A program made the translations under genes and the position numbers. 35,310 bases of DNA from JBBKWG01 sp037968835 (GTDB taxonomy: Bacteria > Pseudomonadota > Alphaproteobacteria > Rhodobacterales > Rhodobacteraceae), in assembly GCA_037968835.1 (NCBI GenBank), contig JBBKWG010000026.1, forward strand, positions 1 through 35,310, in the 5' to 3' direction. Position 1 is the first letter of the stretch. Each line of letters begins with the position of its first letter. Positions 16,891-26,047 of this stretch are shown here, in pieces. The notes beneath the pieces were generated by a model that made no database searches, was not told the origin of the DNA, and worked only from the letters and a program-made list of their open reading frames with translations.

Positions 16891-17466
16891 TCAAGGGGAT
16901 TCGGGTGTCGTCAGGATCCGGTAGAACCCGGGACCGCGCCGCACCAGACGGAACTCATTTTGCGGGACAGAATACGCAGGATTTTCAAGTTTTGCGAGCG
17001 CTAAGCGCAGGTTCTTGCGGATTTCCGCGCTTTGTCCACTGTCGAGCGCAAAGGCCAGTCTGAAAACCCGGCTGGCTTCGCCATACTCGCCGCGTTCCAT
17101 GAGAACAACGCCCAGATTATTCCACGCTGGCGGGAACGTTTCATCGACTTCCGTGGCGCGTCGCAGGATTTGTTCGGCCTGCCCCAGACGACCGAGTTGA
17201 AGGTTGGCGGAGCCGATTGCCGACAGCACATCGACGTTGACGCCTTGTTCGGCGGCGGCACGCAGATAGGCCTTCAAAGCCAGTTCGTATTCGCCGGCCT
17301 CCATCAGCCGGTGCCCGACGGTCAACCCGTCAACGGAATTGACTTCGCTGTCCGTTGTCGTCGGCGCGAACGGGCTGTTCTCGGATTGGCGAAGACCGCC
17401 TGTGTTGTCACAGGCGGTCAGTGCTGACGCCATGGCGACAGCTAGATAAAATTTCCGGACGGCCAT
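16891..17466 (-). CDS. TPR lipoprotein, second TadD-type protein
   Basis: This 191-residue lipoprotein has signal peptide MAVRKFYLAVAMASALTAC with the lipobox LTAC (Cys19). At least three TPR units follow (HRLMEAGEYELALKAYLRAA, GSANLQLGRLGQAEQILRRA, NNLGVVLMERGEYGEASRVF). A basic C-terminal tail ends GPGFYRILTTPESP. AAGGGG 5 nt before the ATG is a good ribosome site, and tadC ends only 8 bp upstream. Tad loci of this group often have two such genes in a row; both probably act at the outer membrane with the secretin and the OmpA-like protein. Confidence 0.84.
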   Translation of the reverse strand: MAVRKFYLAVAMASALTACDNTGGLRQSENSPFAPTTTDSEVNSVDGLTVGHRLMEAGEYELALKAYLRAAAEQGVNVDVLSAIGSANLQLGRLGQAEQILRRATEVDETFPPAWNNLGVVLMERGEYGEASRVFRLAFALDSGQSAEIRKNLRLALAKLENPAYSVPQNEFRLVRRGPGFYRILTTPESP

Positions 17467-17474
17467 TCTGCCCC

Positions 17475-18464
17475 TTAGAAGTTCGCCTCACTCAATGTGG
17501 TCGCGATGTTGTAGATCGACGGCCCGATCAGGATGATCAAAAGCGGAGGTACTGTCAGCATCATTGTGGCGAGGGTCATCTTGGTCGGCAAGGTGTTTGC
17601 CTTCTCTTCGGCGCGCATTACCCGTTTGTCGCGCATTTCCGACGCATAAACCCGCAGTGCATCGGCGATCGACGTGCCGAAGCTCGACGATTGGATCAAC
17701 ACGGTCACGAAACTGGCCACATCCGCGACGCCCGCACGCTCTGACATATCGCGCAGAACGCTGATCCTGTCCTTGCCTGCCTTCATTTCCTGCGAGACCA
17801 TTTGGAATTCGTCGGCAAGCGCGGGATAACCGGCGCGGATTTCCTTGCTGACCCGAATGATCGACTGGTCCAGCGACTGACCCGCTTCCACACAGACCAG
17901 CATCATGTCCAGCGCGTCGGGGAAGCCGTTGGTGATTTCTTCCTGACGGGCAGTCTGGCGTCGTGTGACCCAGTACTTCGGCAGCATATAGCCTGCGGCA
18001 CCCGGAATGATGATCGACAGGATCAGGGACTTCGTCGACGGTTCGCCGGTGGCGCTGTTGTAGATGGCGTAGATCACGCCGAGCAGAAGGAAGCTGATGC
18101 CGAGTGCAAACTGGAGGAAGTGATAACCGCGCACGGCATCTTTCGACCGATATCCCGCTTGCAACAGCTTCAGTTTGACGGCGGAGTATTCCTTGGCGTC
18201 TTTGGGCTCCAGAAAGGTCGAGTACTTTTCGAGCTTGTCTTTCTTGCCGGTTCCACGCCGTAGCTTGGCCTTGTTGTCGCTGGATTCCGAAGCGCTTTCG
18301 CGGGCGGCCTCGCGGAGCCTGTCCAGAGGATCATTTCGCTTTTTCAGAAGGATCGGCAGGGTCAGCAGAACCAGGAACATGCCCAGAACGCCGATTACCA
18401 GCAGCGGTCCCAGTTCGCCGAAATTCTCGGTCAGGATCGCGTTAACTTGGTCCAGGATTTCCAT
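17475..18464 (-). CDS. tadC: Tad inner-membrane platform protein TadC
   Basis: This 329-residue protein of the T2SS-F (GspF/PilC-like) family forms the inner-membrane platform of the Flp pilus with TadB. Hydrophobic segments lie near residues 18-38, about 115-160 and 300-325. The domain core GFPDALDMMLVCVEAGQSLD and the LRDMSERAGVADVASFVTVL block, then SSFGTSIADALRVYASEMRD, are typical of TadC. A Lys/Arg-rich cytoplasmic stretch (about 40-90) follows the first helix. It starts 3 bp after tadB, with AAGG upstream of the ATG. Confidence 0.95.
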   Translation of the reverse strand: MEILDQVNAILTENFGELGPLLVIGVLGMFLVLLTLPILLKKRNDPLDRLREAARESASESSDNKAKLRRGTGKKDKLEKYSTFLEPKDAKEYSAVKLKLLQAGYRSKDAVRGYHFLQFALGISFLLLGVIYAIYNSATGEPSTKSLILSIIIPGAAGYMLPKYWVTRRQTARQEEITNGFPDALDMMLVCVEAGQSLDQSIIRVSKEIRAGYPALADEFQMVSQEMKAGKDRISVLRDMSERAGVADVASFVTVLIQSSSFGTSIADALRVYASEMRDKRVMRAEEKANTLPTKMTLATMMLTVPPLLIILIGPSIYNIATTLSEANF

Positions 18465-18467
18465 TGT

Positions 18468-19436
18468 CTATACCTTGATGTTCACCAGGGCTCTCATCAC
18501 GAAAATATTCACGACGAGAAAGCCTGCGACGACGAGACACGCGGGGATGAACGCCGATGTCTCTTTTACGTCATCATAATAATTCGGCTGGATCACGTTG
18601 ATCATCACCAGCGCCACGATCGGGAAAAGCGACAGGAACATGCCGGACCACTTAGCTTCGGCAGTAATTGCGCGGACCCGACGAAACAGCTTGAAACGCG
18701 AGCGGATGACCTTTGCGAGGCCGTCGAGGATTTCGGCCAGGTTGCCGCCCGAGGTCTGCTGAATGCTTACCGCAACCGCAAGAAAGCGAAGGTCCTGCAT
18801 GTCCATTCGTTCGGCCATCGCCTTAAGCGCCTCTCCGACGTCACGGCCATAGGCCGCCTCGTCCGAGATAACACCCATTTCCGTTCCAAGCGGGTCGGGG
18901 ACTTCCTTTGCGACGATCTGAAGGGCCGATGAGAAGGGGTGGCCGACGCGCAGAGATCGCACCATCAATTCGACCGCATCGGGAAGCTGTTCCTCCATCA
19001 TCGACAGGCGTTTCTTGGCGGTGTTGTTGACCCAGACAAAGACAGCGCCGACCCCCATCATGACGGCCAGAACCATGCGGATCGGCAACGAGGCGCCGGT
19101 TCCGAATGTCAGACCGAAGAAGGCCACGACGCTCAGGATGCCCATGACCATGATCAACTGACTGGGCGTGAACGCAATATTCGCCTTTTGCGCCTTTTCG
19201 GCCAGAATCGCATAAAGCGGAATCGACTTCGACTTCATGTGCTGGGACATTTCCTTGCGGAGTTGTTCCAGCACCTGTTCGCGCCCGGCTCCCTTCTCGA
19301 GCATCTCGAGTCGGCGGTTGACGCGACTGTTGAGGCTGATCGATTTGCCGAACACCGTCAGGTAAATGCCCTGCACCAAGGCAAGTACGGCGATAAAGAT
19401 CAGGCCATAAATGAGTGGTTCTGCACTGATAACCAT
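18468..19436 (-). CDS. tadB: Tad inner-membrane platform protein TadB
   Basis: This 322-residue partner of TadC is also of the T2SS-F family. It has an N-terminal membrane segment (about 7-27), a central pair near 95-135 and a C-terminal pair ending FLVVNIFVMRALVNIKV. The core LPDAVELMVRSLRVGHPFSS and VSIQQTSGGNLAEILDGLAK are hallmark TadB motifs. GGAG 8 nt before the ATG overlaps the end of cpaF (5-bp gap). TadB and TadC are needed to transmit the ATPase motion to the growing pilus. Confidence 0.95.
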   Translation of the reverse strand: MVISAEPLIYGLIFIAVLALVQGIYLTVFGKSISLNSRVNRRLEMLEKGAGREQVLEQLRKEMSQHMKSKSIPLYAILAEKAQKANIAFTPSQLIMVMGILSVVAFFGLTFGTGASLPIRMVLAVMMGVGAVFVWVNNTAKKRLSMMEEQLPDAVELMVRSLRVGHPFSSALQIVAKEVPDPLGTEMGVISDEAAYGRDVGEALKAMAERMDMQDLRFLAVAVSIQQTSGGNLAEILDGLAKVIRSRFKLFRRVRAITAEAKWSGMFLSLFPIVALVMINVIQPNYYDDVKETSAFIPACLVVAGFLVVNIFVMRALVNIKV

Positions 19437-19441
19437 GAAGT

Positions 19442-20911
19442 CTACTCCGCCGCGAAGGGTTCAAATATGTTGGCGGGCAGGTCGTAACCCCACATCCGGA
19501 ATCGCTCGGAAAAGTGGCTTCGCACACCCGTGGCCGTGAAGTGGCCGATGATCTTGTTGTCCGGCGTAAGACCCACACGCTGGTAGCGGAACACTTCCTG
19601 CATCGAGATGACTTCGCCCTCCATGCCGGTGACTTCGGTGATCGACACCATACGGCGCGAGCCGTCCTGAAGGCGGCTTGCCTGAACGATCAGGTTGACG
19701 GCCGACGAGATCTGCGAGCGCACGGCCTTGAGCGGCATTTCGATGCCGGCCATCGCGATCATGTTTTCCAGACGGCTGACCCCATCGCGCGCACTGTTGG
19801 CGTGGATCGTCGTCATCGACCCGTCGTGGCCGGTGTTCATGGCCTGGAGCATGTCGATGACTTCTTCGCCACGCGTCTCACCGACGATGATGCGGTCGGG
19901 TCGCATCCGCAGCGCGTTCCGCAAACAATCGCGCTGACTGACGGCGCCCTTGCCTTCGACGTTGGGCGGACGGCTTTCCATCCGGCCCACGTGCGTCTGC
20001 TGGAGTTGAAGTTCCGCCGTATCCTCGATCGTGAGGATGCGTTCGTCGTTGTCGATGAACGAAGACAGGGCGTTCAGCGTCGTCGTCTTACCAGAGCCCG
20101 TACCGCCGGAAACGATGATGTTCAGGCGAGTGGCGACGGCGGCTTGAAGATACGCTGCCATTTCTTCGGTGAAGGCGCCGAAATTGACTAGATCGTCAAT
20201 GCTCAGCTTCTCTTTCTTGAACTTACGAATCGAGACCAGCGAACCGTCCACCGCGATCGGCGGCACCATCGCGTTGAAACGAGAGCCGTCGGCAAGGCGG
20301 GCGTCGACGTAGGGGTTTGATTCGTCGACGCGACGACCCACCGCCGAGACGATCTTGTCGATGATCCGCAGCAGGTGGCGTTCATCCTTGAACGTCGTGT
20401 CGGTCAGTTCCAGCTTGCCGGAGCGTTCGATGAAAACCTGTTGCGGGCCGTTCACCAGAATGTCGTTGATCGTGTCGTCTTTCAGAAGCGGTTCCAGCGG
20501 GCCGAGACCCGTAACTTCGTCGTAAAGATCCTGATTGAGTAGGGCCCGTTCCTCGCGGTTCAGCACCACGCCCATTTCATCGAGCGCTTCGCCGGAAATG
20601 GCGACGATCTCTGCGCGAAGGTCGCTTTCAGTTGCGGTCTCCAAGGCACCAAGATTGAGGTTGTCGAGAAGGCGCTTGTGCAATTCGAGCTTTATCTCGC
20701 CCAAACGCTCCTTGCGCTTCTTTTCCTTGTCCTGCGGCGTCGGCTGTGCCGGTACGCGGCTGACATTGCGTCTTTTTACGCTGTCGGCTTTGGTTGCCTG
20801 CGTTGCGACGGCATTTGCCGGGGCCGCAATCTGGCCACCCGGGATGCTTTTGAGTTCCGGCGTTCCTGGCTTCCCACCCTGATCGCCACTTTTTTTGTAC
20901 TTCGAGAACAA
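19442..20911 (-). CDS. cpaF: Pilus assembly ATPase CpaF/TadA
   Basis: This 489-residue cytoplasmic motor of the Flp pilus belongs to the secretion-ATPase VirB11/PulE superfamily. The TTG at 20911 is preferred because AAAGGAG lies about 7 nt upstream and the longer frame overlaps cpaE; the product then begins MFSKYKKSGDQ. A low-complexity basic segment (to about residue 75) leads to the N-terminal domain (DINDILVNGP-like DTINDILVNGPQQVFIERSG). Walker A is GGTGSGKTT at 269-277, with an Asp box ILTIEDTAELQL, the Walker B region RPDRIIVGETRGEE and the His box MNTGHDGSMTTIHANS. Confidence 0.96.
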   Translation of the reverse strand: MFSKYKKSGDQGGKPGTPELKSIPGGQIAAPANAVATQATKADSVKRRNVSRVPAQPTPQDKEKKRKERLGEIKLELHKRLLDNLNLGALETATESDLRAEIVAISGEALDEMGVVLNREERALLNQDLYDEVTGLGPLEPLLKDDTINDILVNGPQQVFIERSGKLELTDTTFKDERHLLRIIDKIVSAVGRRVDESNPYVDARLADGSRFNAMVPPIAVDGSLVSIRKFKKEKLSIDDLVNFGAFTEEMAAYLQAAVATRLNIIVSGGTGSGKTTTLNALSSFIDNDERILTIEDTAELQLQQTHVGRMESRPPNVEGKGAVSQRDCLRNALRMRPDRIIVGETRGEEVIDMLQAMNTGHDGSMTTIHANSARDGVSRLENMIAMAGIEMPLKAVRSQISSAVNLIVQASRLQDGSRRMVSITEVTGMEGEVISMQEVFRYQRVGLTPDNKIIGHFTATGVRSHFSERFRMWGYDLPANIFEPFAAE

Positions 20912-20930
20912 CGGCTCTCTCCTTTGTCCG

Positions 20931-22184
20931 TCAGGCGCCTTCGGCGGCCAGCAGGTTCGTTGCATGCACGGATTGTGCAAGTTTCTGGATTTCCTTGCGA
21001 AGCGGGTTCTTGGTCGCGACTTCCGACAGCGGCAGGCCGTGATCATTGGACTGCACAACCTGTTTGCCGCCGTCCGGCATCAAAAGGTCGATCTTGATGT
21101 CCAGGCTTTCAGCCATCCGCTTGACGCGGCTCTTGCCGGTCAGGTCTGTGAATTTCGGCGAGCGATTGAGAACGTACCGCAGCTTTTCGATCGGCAGTTC
21201 TTCACCCTTGAGCGCACGGATGACACGCAGCGTGTTCTGTGCCGAGCGCATGTCGAGTTCGGTCATTGCGAAATAGACGTGCGCGGCGTTCAGAACAGTC
21301 TCGGTCCACAGGACGACTGACTGCGGCATGTCGACGACAACGTAGTCGAAATTGGTGCGGGCGACCTCGATGATCTTCTGGACGTCCTCCGGATTGATCA
21401 TGTCGAGCGGGATCAATTCGCTGGGTGCGGTCAGAACGTGCAGACGTTCGTTGAAGGTCAGCAGCGCCTGCATGAAGCTGTCGCTGTCCATCGACGCGGT
21501 GTCCTGCAGCAGTTCGAAGACCGCTTCGCGCCGGGGAAGATCAAGGTATGTCGAGACCGAACCGAACTGCAGATCAAGGTCAATGAGACAGACGCGCGGT
21601 GCGTCATCGCCGTCATCTATGCAGGCCAGTTCCCAGGCAAGATTGACCGCGAATGTCGTGCAGCCGGTGCCGCCGGCAAGACCCTGGACCGGAAGGACGA
21701 CGCCGTCCTTGTCGCCGGTGGCTTTGATCTTGGTTCGCATCGCTTCGGGAACATCGCTGACATTGCCAAGCGCGGCGAGCCGTCGCATCCGCTCGATCGC
21801 GTCGTGCAAGGCGCCGTCGGGAAGCGGGTAGGGGACGAATTCCTGTGCCCCGAGCTTCAGCAACTGGTGCAGCGCGATCGGGCTTACTTCTTCGGCGATG
21901 ACGAGCACTTTGATGTTACGGTCTTTCGCGGCCTTCACGAGATCGGAAATGTCCGAGATGTTTTCCTCGTCGTCCTGATCCATCGCGAGCGCAACGAATT
22001 CCAGCGCATCAGCTTCGGGCTGATTGAGAAAGAGGGCGGCGTCTTCGAATGACAGGTCACCCCAGTCTTCGCCGCACTCGGCTTCCATATCTTCGATCAG
22101 CAGGTCGAAGTTCTGTACGTCGCGACTGATTGTGCAGGCCACAATCGGCGCGGGTTCATCCTGTAACGCAGCGTTGCTCGTCAT
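20931..22184 (-). CDS. cpaE: Pilus localisation protein CpaE/TadZ
   Basis: This 417-residue protein has an atypical receiver-like N-terminal domain (about 10-135: VLVIAEEVSPIALHQLLKLG) and a ParA/MinD-type domain. In other species CpaE/TadZ places the pilus machine at the pole. The Walker A region reads GLAGGTGCTT at 168-177 where ParA has KGGxGKTT, so both conserved Lys are absent (Ala170, Cys175). The DLDLQFG motif at 202-208 (Walker A') and VVVDMPQ (switch/Walker B) are kept. The ATG at 22184 has AAAGGA 11 nt and GAGGG 2 nt upstream. A hairpin lies in its 225-bp upstream gap. Confidence 0.93.
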   Translation of the reverse strand: MTSNAALQDEPAPIVACTISRDVQNFDLLIEDMEAECGEDWGDLSFEDAALFLNQPEADALEFVALAMDQDDEENISDISDLVKAAKDRNIKVLVIAEEVSPIALHQLLKLGAQEFVPYPLPDGALHDAIERMRRLAALGNVSDVPEAMRTKIKATGDKDGVVLPVQGLAGGTGCTTFAVNLAWELACIDDGDDAPRVCLIDLDLQFGSVSTYLDLPRREAVFELLQDTASMDSDSFMQALLTFNERLHVLTAPSELIPLDMINPEDVQKIIEVARTNFDYVVVDMPQSVVLWTETVLNAAHVYFAMTELDMRSAQNTLRVIRALKGEELPIEKLRYVLNRSPKFTDLTGKSRVKRMAESLDIKIDLLMPDGGKQVVQSNDHGLPLSEVATKNPLRKEIQKLAQSVHATNLLAAEGA

Positions 22185-22363
22185 ACCCTCTAGTCCTTTC
22201 CCGGGGTCCCCGCGGATACGGAGACTGGTTCTTCCGGCAGAGAAAGACCGCGCTCCGAATCTCGGCGTACGGATCTTCTCCTTGTCGGAAGCTGACCGGC
22301 AATATTGGCGACATTGAGGCTAAAAAACCGTAATTATTCGGTATTGAGCGACGGTAAAACGGG

Positions 22364-22388
22364 AAAGGGCGGCCAGTGGCCGCCCTTT
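22364..22388 (-). terminator. Hairpin/terminator between ompA-like gene and cpaE
   Basis: An 11-bp perfect stem AAAGGGCGGCC/GGCCGCCCTTT with a 3-nt loop lies 21 bp after the stop of the OmpA-like gene. On the minus strand it is followed by CCCGTTTTACC. It could stop or thin out transcription into cpaE, which would then need its own promoter in 22185-22363, where I see no convincing one. Confidence 0.7.
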
Positions 22389-22409
22389 CGAAATAGTTGC
22401 TTGTAGTGT

Positions 22410-23084
22410 TTAGTTAGAGGCTTGGCCTTCGATCGCGGCAATGCCACCACCCACTTCACCGCCCGCTTGCGGAACTGCGCTGCGGACATACTCGCGGAAA
22501 ATCACCTCGGCGTACTTGCCGTTCAGCACCATCGGGTGGCTTTGAACGACACCGGACACTTCGGTTACGGTCCGACGATTACGGCGTTCCGGATCGCTTG
22601 TCGCGACGACCGGACGCGTTTCGCCGAACGAAACCAATGCTTTCAGACGTGCGCGGTTAACACCCTGGCTTACAAGGTAGTTCACCACGGTTTGCGCACG
22701 GCGTCGTCCGAGACCTTCGTTGTAGGCGTTCGAGCCTACAGCGTCGGTGTGGCCATATACGCTGAACCGGATTTCCGGGAATTGACGGATCCAGTCAGCC
22801 TGCTCGCGCAGAATGGCCTGTGCATCCGCGTCCAGCGTGGTCCTGTCGAACTCGAACGTGACCATCGTCGGCACTTCCGCTGCAAACCGCTGGTTCAGGT
22901 TTGCAAGGAACTGCAGGTCACCGTTCTGGATTTGGGTGTTGTTCATCGTTGGGTTGCCAAAGCCACCCTCGTCGATGAACGCTCCCGCTTCCTGGTTCCA
23001 GGATTGGCCGAACTGGGCGTCTCCACAGGCAGTCAGAGCGAGCGCACTTGCCCCGACCAATAGGGTTTTGATGTTCATGGTCAT
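22410..23084 (-). CDS. OmpA-family lipoprotein of the tad locus
   Basis: This 224-residue lipoprotein has signal peptide MTMNIKTLLVGASALALTAC with lipobox LTAC (Cys20; Cys18 if the second Met is used). An OmpA C-terminal peptidoglycan-binding domain follows (about 75-180), with VTFEFDRTTLDADAQAILRE and YGHTDAVGSNAYNEGLGRRR, then a tail rich in Gly. The start at 23084 has GGAG 8 nt upstream and lies 5 bp after the secretin stop. Its place corresponds to the outer-membrane accessory (RcpB-like) proteins of other Tad systems; it probably ties the secretin to the wall (inference). Confidence 0.86.
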   Translation of the reverse strand: MTMNIKTLLVGASALALTACGDAQFGQSWNQEAGAFIDEGGFGNPTMNNTQIQNGDLQFLANLNQRFAAEVPTMVTFEFDRTTLDADAQAILREQADWIRQFPEIRFSVYGHTDAVGSNAYNEGLGRRRAQTVVNYLVSQGVNRARLKALVSFGETRPVVATSDPERRNRRTVTEVSGVVQSHPMVLNGKYAEVIFREYVRSAVPQAGGEVGGGIAAIEGQASN

Positions 23085-23089
23085 GTGTC

Positions 23090-24514
23090 TCACTCCATCA
23101 CGTAGCCGTAGGAACCGGTGAAGTCCTGTTTGGCAACTTCGGCCGCGGCACCCGTACGGGGCCTGTTTGCGCTGCCAGCAGTTTTACCAAAGAGGAACAA
23201 CTCGGATTCGGTGGGCGGTCGCACGCGGTCGGTCGGCAGCGCCAGTGCCTCGCCCCGGGTCGGGGTCACAAGGTGTGGCGTGATGATCACGACCAGTTCC
23301 GATTGATTGCGCTCGTAGCTTGAGCTGCGGAACAATGCGCCCAGGATTGGAACATCACCGAGCCACGGCACCTGCGCCGCCGCATCGTTGAAGTCGTCCT
23401 GTAGCAGGCCTGCAATTGCGAAGCTCTGCCCGTCCAGCATTTCAACCGTGGTCTGGGTTTCACGGCGGGTAAAGCCGTTGACCGAGATGCCCGAAGCGGT
23501 AACCGAGGTGCCGACGTCGATGGCCGACACGGCCGCATTCAGTTCCAGGTTGATGCGGTGGCCGTCGACCACGCGCGGAGTGAAGCTTAGTTGAACACCG
23601 AACGGTTTGTATTCGATCGTCACGCTGCCATCTGTGTCAGTGATCGGGATCGGATACTCGCCACCGGCAAGGAAGCTGGCTTCCTGACCGCTGAGTGCTG
23701 TCAGGTTAGGCTCGGCAAGAGTGCGAACGAGGCTTTTCGTTTCCAGTGCCTCGAGAAGGACACCGAACGCCACGCTCCCGACTTCGAAACCAACGCCGAA
23801 CTGACCGAAGGCCGAGTTGTCGAGGTTCAGAACTGTCGAGTCAGAGCCGCCAAGTGATGTGCCTGGTACCAATGCGCCGGAACCGGATGCTGCCGAGATG
23901 GAAGCGTCGCTGCCGGCTTCGATGATATTCAGACCTGCCGAGAGGTTCTTGAGAACCGACCGCTGAACTTCAGCGAACCGGACTTTCAGCATGACCTGCT
24001 GCGTGCCGCCGACAACCATGAGGTTGGACACCCGACCGGGTGCATAGCGGTTTGCCAGGTCAATCGCGCGATCAAGACGTGCGATCGAGGATACGACACC
24101 GGAAAGAACGATGCCGTCATTGGCTGTACGGACCTCAATCGGTTCGCCCGGCAGGATTTGCCGAAGACGCTCTTTGAATTCCGCGATATCCGGCGTGACC
24201 TGAACTTCGACGTTGGTGATCAGGCGGCCGTCCGGCCCTAGTAGTGTCAGGGTCGTGCGACCCGGTGCTTTTCCGAGAACATAAATTGTACGATCCGAAA
24301 GCGTCGAAATGTCGGCGATGCCCGGATTTGCAATGCTTAGCTCTGCAAAAGGATTTTCTGCCTCGACGACAACTGCGCGGTTCATTGGAACCTGCAACGC
24401 CGTAGAGACCTCTCCCTGCATGACTGTAAGTGACTGCGCCCCACCTTGGGAAACAGCCGTAGCTGTAATGGCAAAGCTCAATAGCGTTGCCTTCATGAAT
24501 CGATTCAAAGTCAT
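23090..24514 (-). CDS. cpaC: Outer-membrane secretin RcpA/CpaC
   Basis: This 474-residue protein forms the outer-membrane channel of the Flp pilus. The signal peptide runs to about residue 27 (ending GGAQS). The pilus/BON-type N domain (MNRAVVVEAENPFAELSIAN; GEPIEVRTANDGIVLSGVVS) precedes the secretin domain, which ends in the signature VPWLGDVPILGALFRSS starting at about 382. The late SELVVIITPHLVTP strand is also typical. The ATG at 24514 has AAAGGCAGG upstream and fits the signal peptide better than 24535. It starts 209 bp after cpaB, with a hairpin between them. Confidence 0.95.
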   Translation of the reverse strand: MTLNRFMKATLLSFAITATAVSQGGAQSLTVMQGEVSTALQVPMNRAVVVEAENPFAELSIANPGIADISTLSDRTIYVLGKAPGRTTLTLLGPDGRLITNVEVQVTPDIAEFKERLRQILPGEPIEVRTANDGIVLSGVVSSIARLDRAIDLANRYAPGRVSNLMVVGGTQQVMLKVRFAEVQRSVLKNLSAGLNIIEAGSDASISAASGSGALVPGTSLGGSDSTVLNLDNSAFGQFGVGFEVGSVAFGVLLEALETKSLVRTLAEPNLTALSGQEASFLAGGEYPIPITDTDGSVTIEYKPFGVQLSFTPRVVDGHRINLELNAAVSAIDVGTSVTASGISVNGFTRRETQTTVEMLDGQSFAIAGLLQDDFNDAAAQVPWLGDVPILGALFRSSSYERNQSELVVIITPHLVTPTRGEALALPTDRVRPPTESELFLFGKTAGSANRPRTGAAAEVAKQDFTGSYGYVME

Positions 24515-24677
24515 GTGACCTGCCTTTCCGATCACGCCTCAGTTACCGGGTCTCTCTGCCCTTATAACGCGCACGATGCGGTAGGGGGATATTTTTTGCA
24601 ACAATCAGGGCGTTGAATGCGGAACCTTATGTGGATAAGTCGCAACACACTTTCCAAACATTGCGTCCAAACGGCAA

Positions 24678-24701
24678 CGCGCCACCGGATGTGGTGGCGC
24701 G
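24678..24701 (-). other. Hairpin between cpaB and cpaC
   Basis: A perfect 9-bp inverted repeat CGCGCCACC/GGTGGCGCG with a 6-nt loop lies 22 bp after the cpaB stop in the 188-bp gap before cpaC. There is no good T-run after it, so it is more likely an RNA stabiliser or processing site than a complete terminator. Confidence 0.6.
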
Positions 24702-24723
24702 TCGTTTGTCGTTTGTTGAAAAA

Positions 24724-25563
24724 TCAGTTGGTGCAAGGGATTGGAACTTCGACGATTTCCTCGCCGTTGCGACGCCGCACGGTACAAACTTGTTCCTTGG
24801 GCGCTTCGACCACCCGTTCCTGTACAACCCCCAGTAGCTGGCTTTGATCGATTTCTACTGTTTCCGAAATCGTGAGATCGTCAGCGCCGACGAGTGAAAG
24901 CGACAGGCGACCGGTTGCCTGAGCCTGGGCCAGCGACGCAACTTGCCGCGACGAGATCTCGACCGTGACTGTGCGTGCAACCGTCGGGCTGTTTCGGTCT
25001 TCGTCGGCGGATTGGTCGATTGCGACCAGCCGGATATTGGCGTCGATAAGTTTCGTCACGCCCTGACCATTTGCACCCACACCTGTCCAATAGATGTCGA
25101 CCCGGTCGCCGGGGCGCAAAAATCCCGAGACGCCGGATGTCACGTCGGTGCGGATCGCGAAGGCGCGCATGCCCTTGGAAAGTCGCGACGAGACGCCTGC
25201 ATCCTCGCCGGGGCCCGTCACCTTGATGGCCATGACGGCTTCCGTCGGCTCCATCGTTCTGAGAACAGAGCGCTGAACTTCCGGTCCTTTCGGGAACAGT
25301 TGTTCTTCCGATGTGAAGGCACCGTCGGGAATTGCTTCCTCGGGCCAGCGGATGGTGGTGACGTCTTCCATAGTAAGGCGTTGGCCGTAGCGCATCTGCT
25401 TGTTGACCACGTAGACTTCGACTGTGGGAACAATCGCCTCTTTGGCTCTTTCAGCTTCGGCCAGCTGTGCCTGCTGCTGTCCGATGAAACCTTTGGCCAT
25501 GTAGACGGCGGCGCCTGCAAGGCCCAATCCGATCAATAGGACAAATCCGAACACCATGCGCAT
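24724..25563 (-). CDS. cpaB: Flp pilus assembly protein CpaB/RcpC
   Basis: This 279-residue protein has one N-terminal membrane helix (about 4-24), a short coiled stretch (QQQAQLAEAERAKEA), then an SAF-type domain starting VEVYVVNKQMRYGQRLTMED and the RcpC/CpaB domain with GVSGFLRPGDRVDIYWTG. Two Cys sit near the C-terminus (EQVCTVRRRNGEEIVEVPIP then CTN). It is thought to interact with the secretin in the periplasm. AAAGG 8 nt before the ATG sets the start. It follows flp2 by 157 bp in which I see no other gene. Confidence 0.93.
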   Translation of the reverse strand: MRMVFGFVLLIGLGLAGAAVYMAKGFIGQQQAQLAEAERAKEAIVPTVEVYVVNKQMRYGQRLTMEDVTTIRWPEEAIPDGAFTSEEQLFPKGPEVQRSVLRTMEPTEAVMAIKVTGPGEDAGVSSRLSKGMRAFAIRTDVTSGVSGFLRPGDRVDIYWTGVGANGQGVTKLIDANIRLVAIDQSADEDRNSPTVARTVTVEISSRQVASLAQAQATGRLSLSLVGADDLTISETVEIDQSQLLGVVQERVVEAPKEQVCTVRRRNGEEIVEVPIPCTN

Positions 25564-25720
25564 GACTTAACCTTTCATTTCTTCTGGCTTGGGCGTGTCA
25601 TACGGCCCTGCCACCCATTGGCTTCGGTCCCGTGATGCCGTCCGATTGTGGCGAAATCGTGGATGGAAGTGGGTGAAGTCGTGCAATGTTGACAAGGGTC
25701 GCGGTCGACGCGGGCCGTCA

Positions 25721-25909
25721 TCAATACGAAGTCGTGACATCTTCCGCCAACAGATGCGCACCAAGACCGGCAGAGTGGTCGAGCGCGCCATTGGCTATCG
25801 TCAGGATAACAGCCGCCCCGAAGCCGACGATTGCAGCAGTCAGTACAACCCAGTCGACAGTGACCGCGCCATCCTGATCGTAGATGAAACTCGCGAGATA
25901 TTTGCGCAT
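25721..25909 (-). CDS. Second Flp-type pilin
   Basis: This 62-residue prepilin starts MRKYLASFIYDQDG, a leader with the cleavage Gly at 14, followed by AVTVDWVVLTAAIVG, the hydrophobic helix. It aligns closely with flp1 in the core and at the C-terminus (DVTTSY against DVTTTY). The start at 25909 is chosen by this alignment and GAGG upstream; the frame is open to 25939. It lies after a terminator that follows flp1, so it is probably made in smaller amounts, perhaps as a minor pilin. The +5 residue is Asp, not Glu. Confidence 0.85.
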   Translation of the reverse strand: MRKYLASFIYDQDGAVTVDWVVLTAAIVGFGAAVILTIANGALDHSAGLGAHLLAEDVTTSY

Positions 25910-26047
25910 GATCCTCAACTCCACATCTATTCTGCCCATGCGGGCGCACCCGAACCACCAGTTAATCAGCCACTTTGTTCCAGATAACTATGGCCGTACT
26001 GAGGCATGGTTTGATTGAATTTTTGCAGATCGACCCATTGAAACAGC

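Noticed and set aside
25567..25791. A 74-codon frame between flp2 and cpaB
   Set aside because: It overlaps flp2 in another frame, has Arg/Pro-rich shadow composition and no ribosome site.
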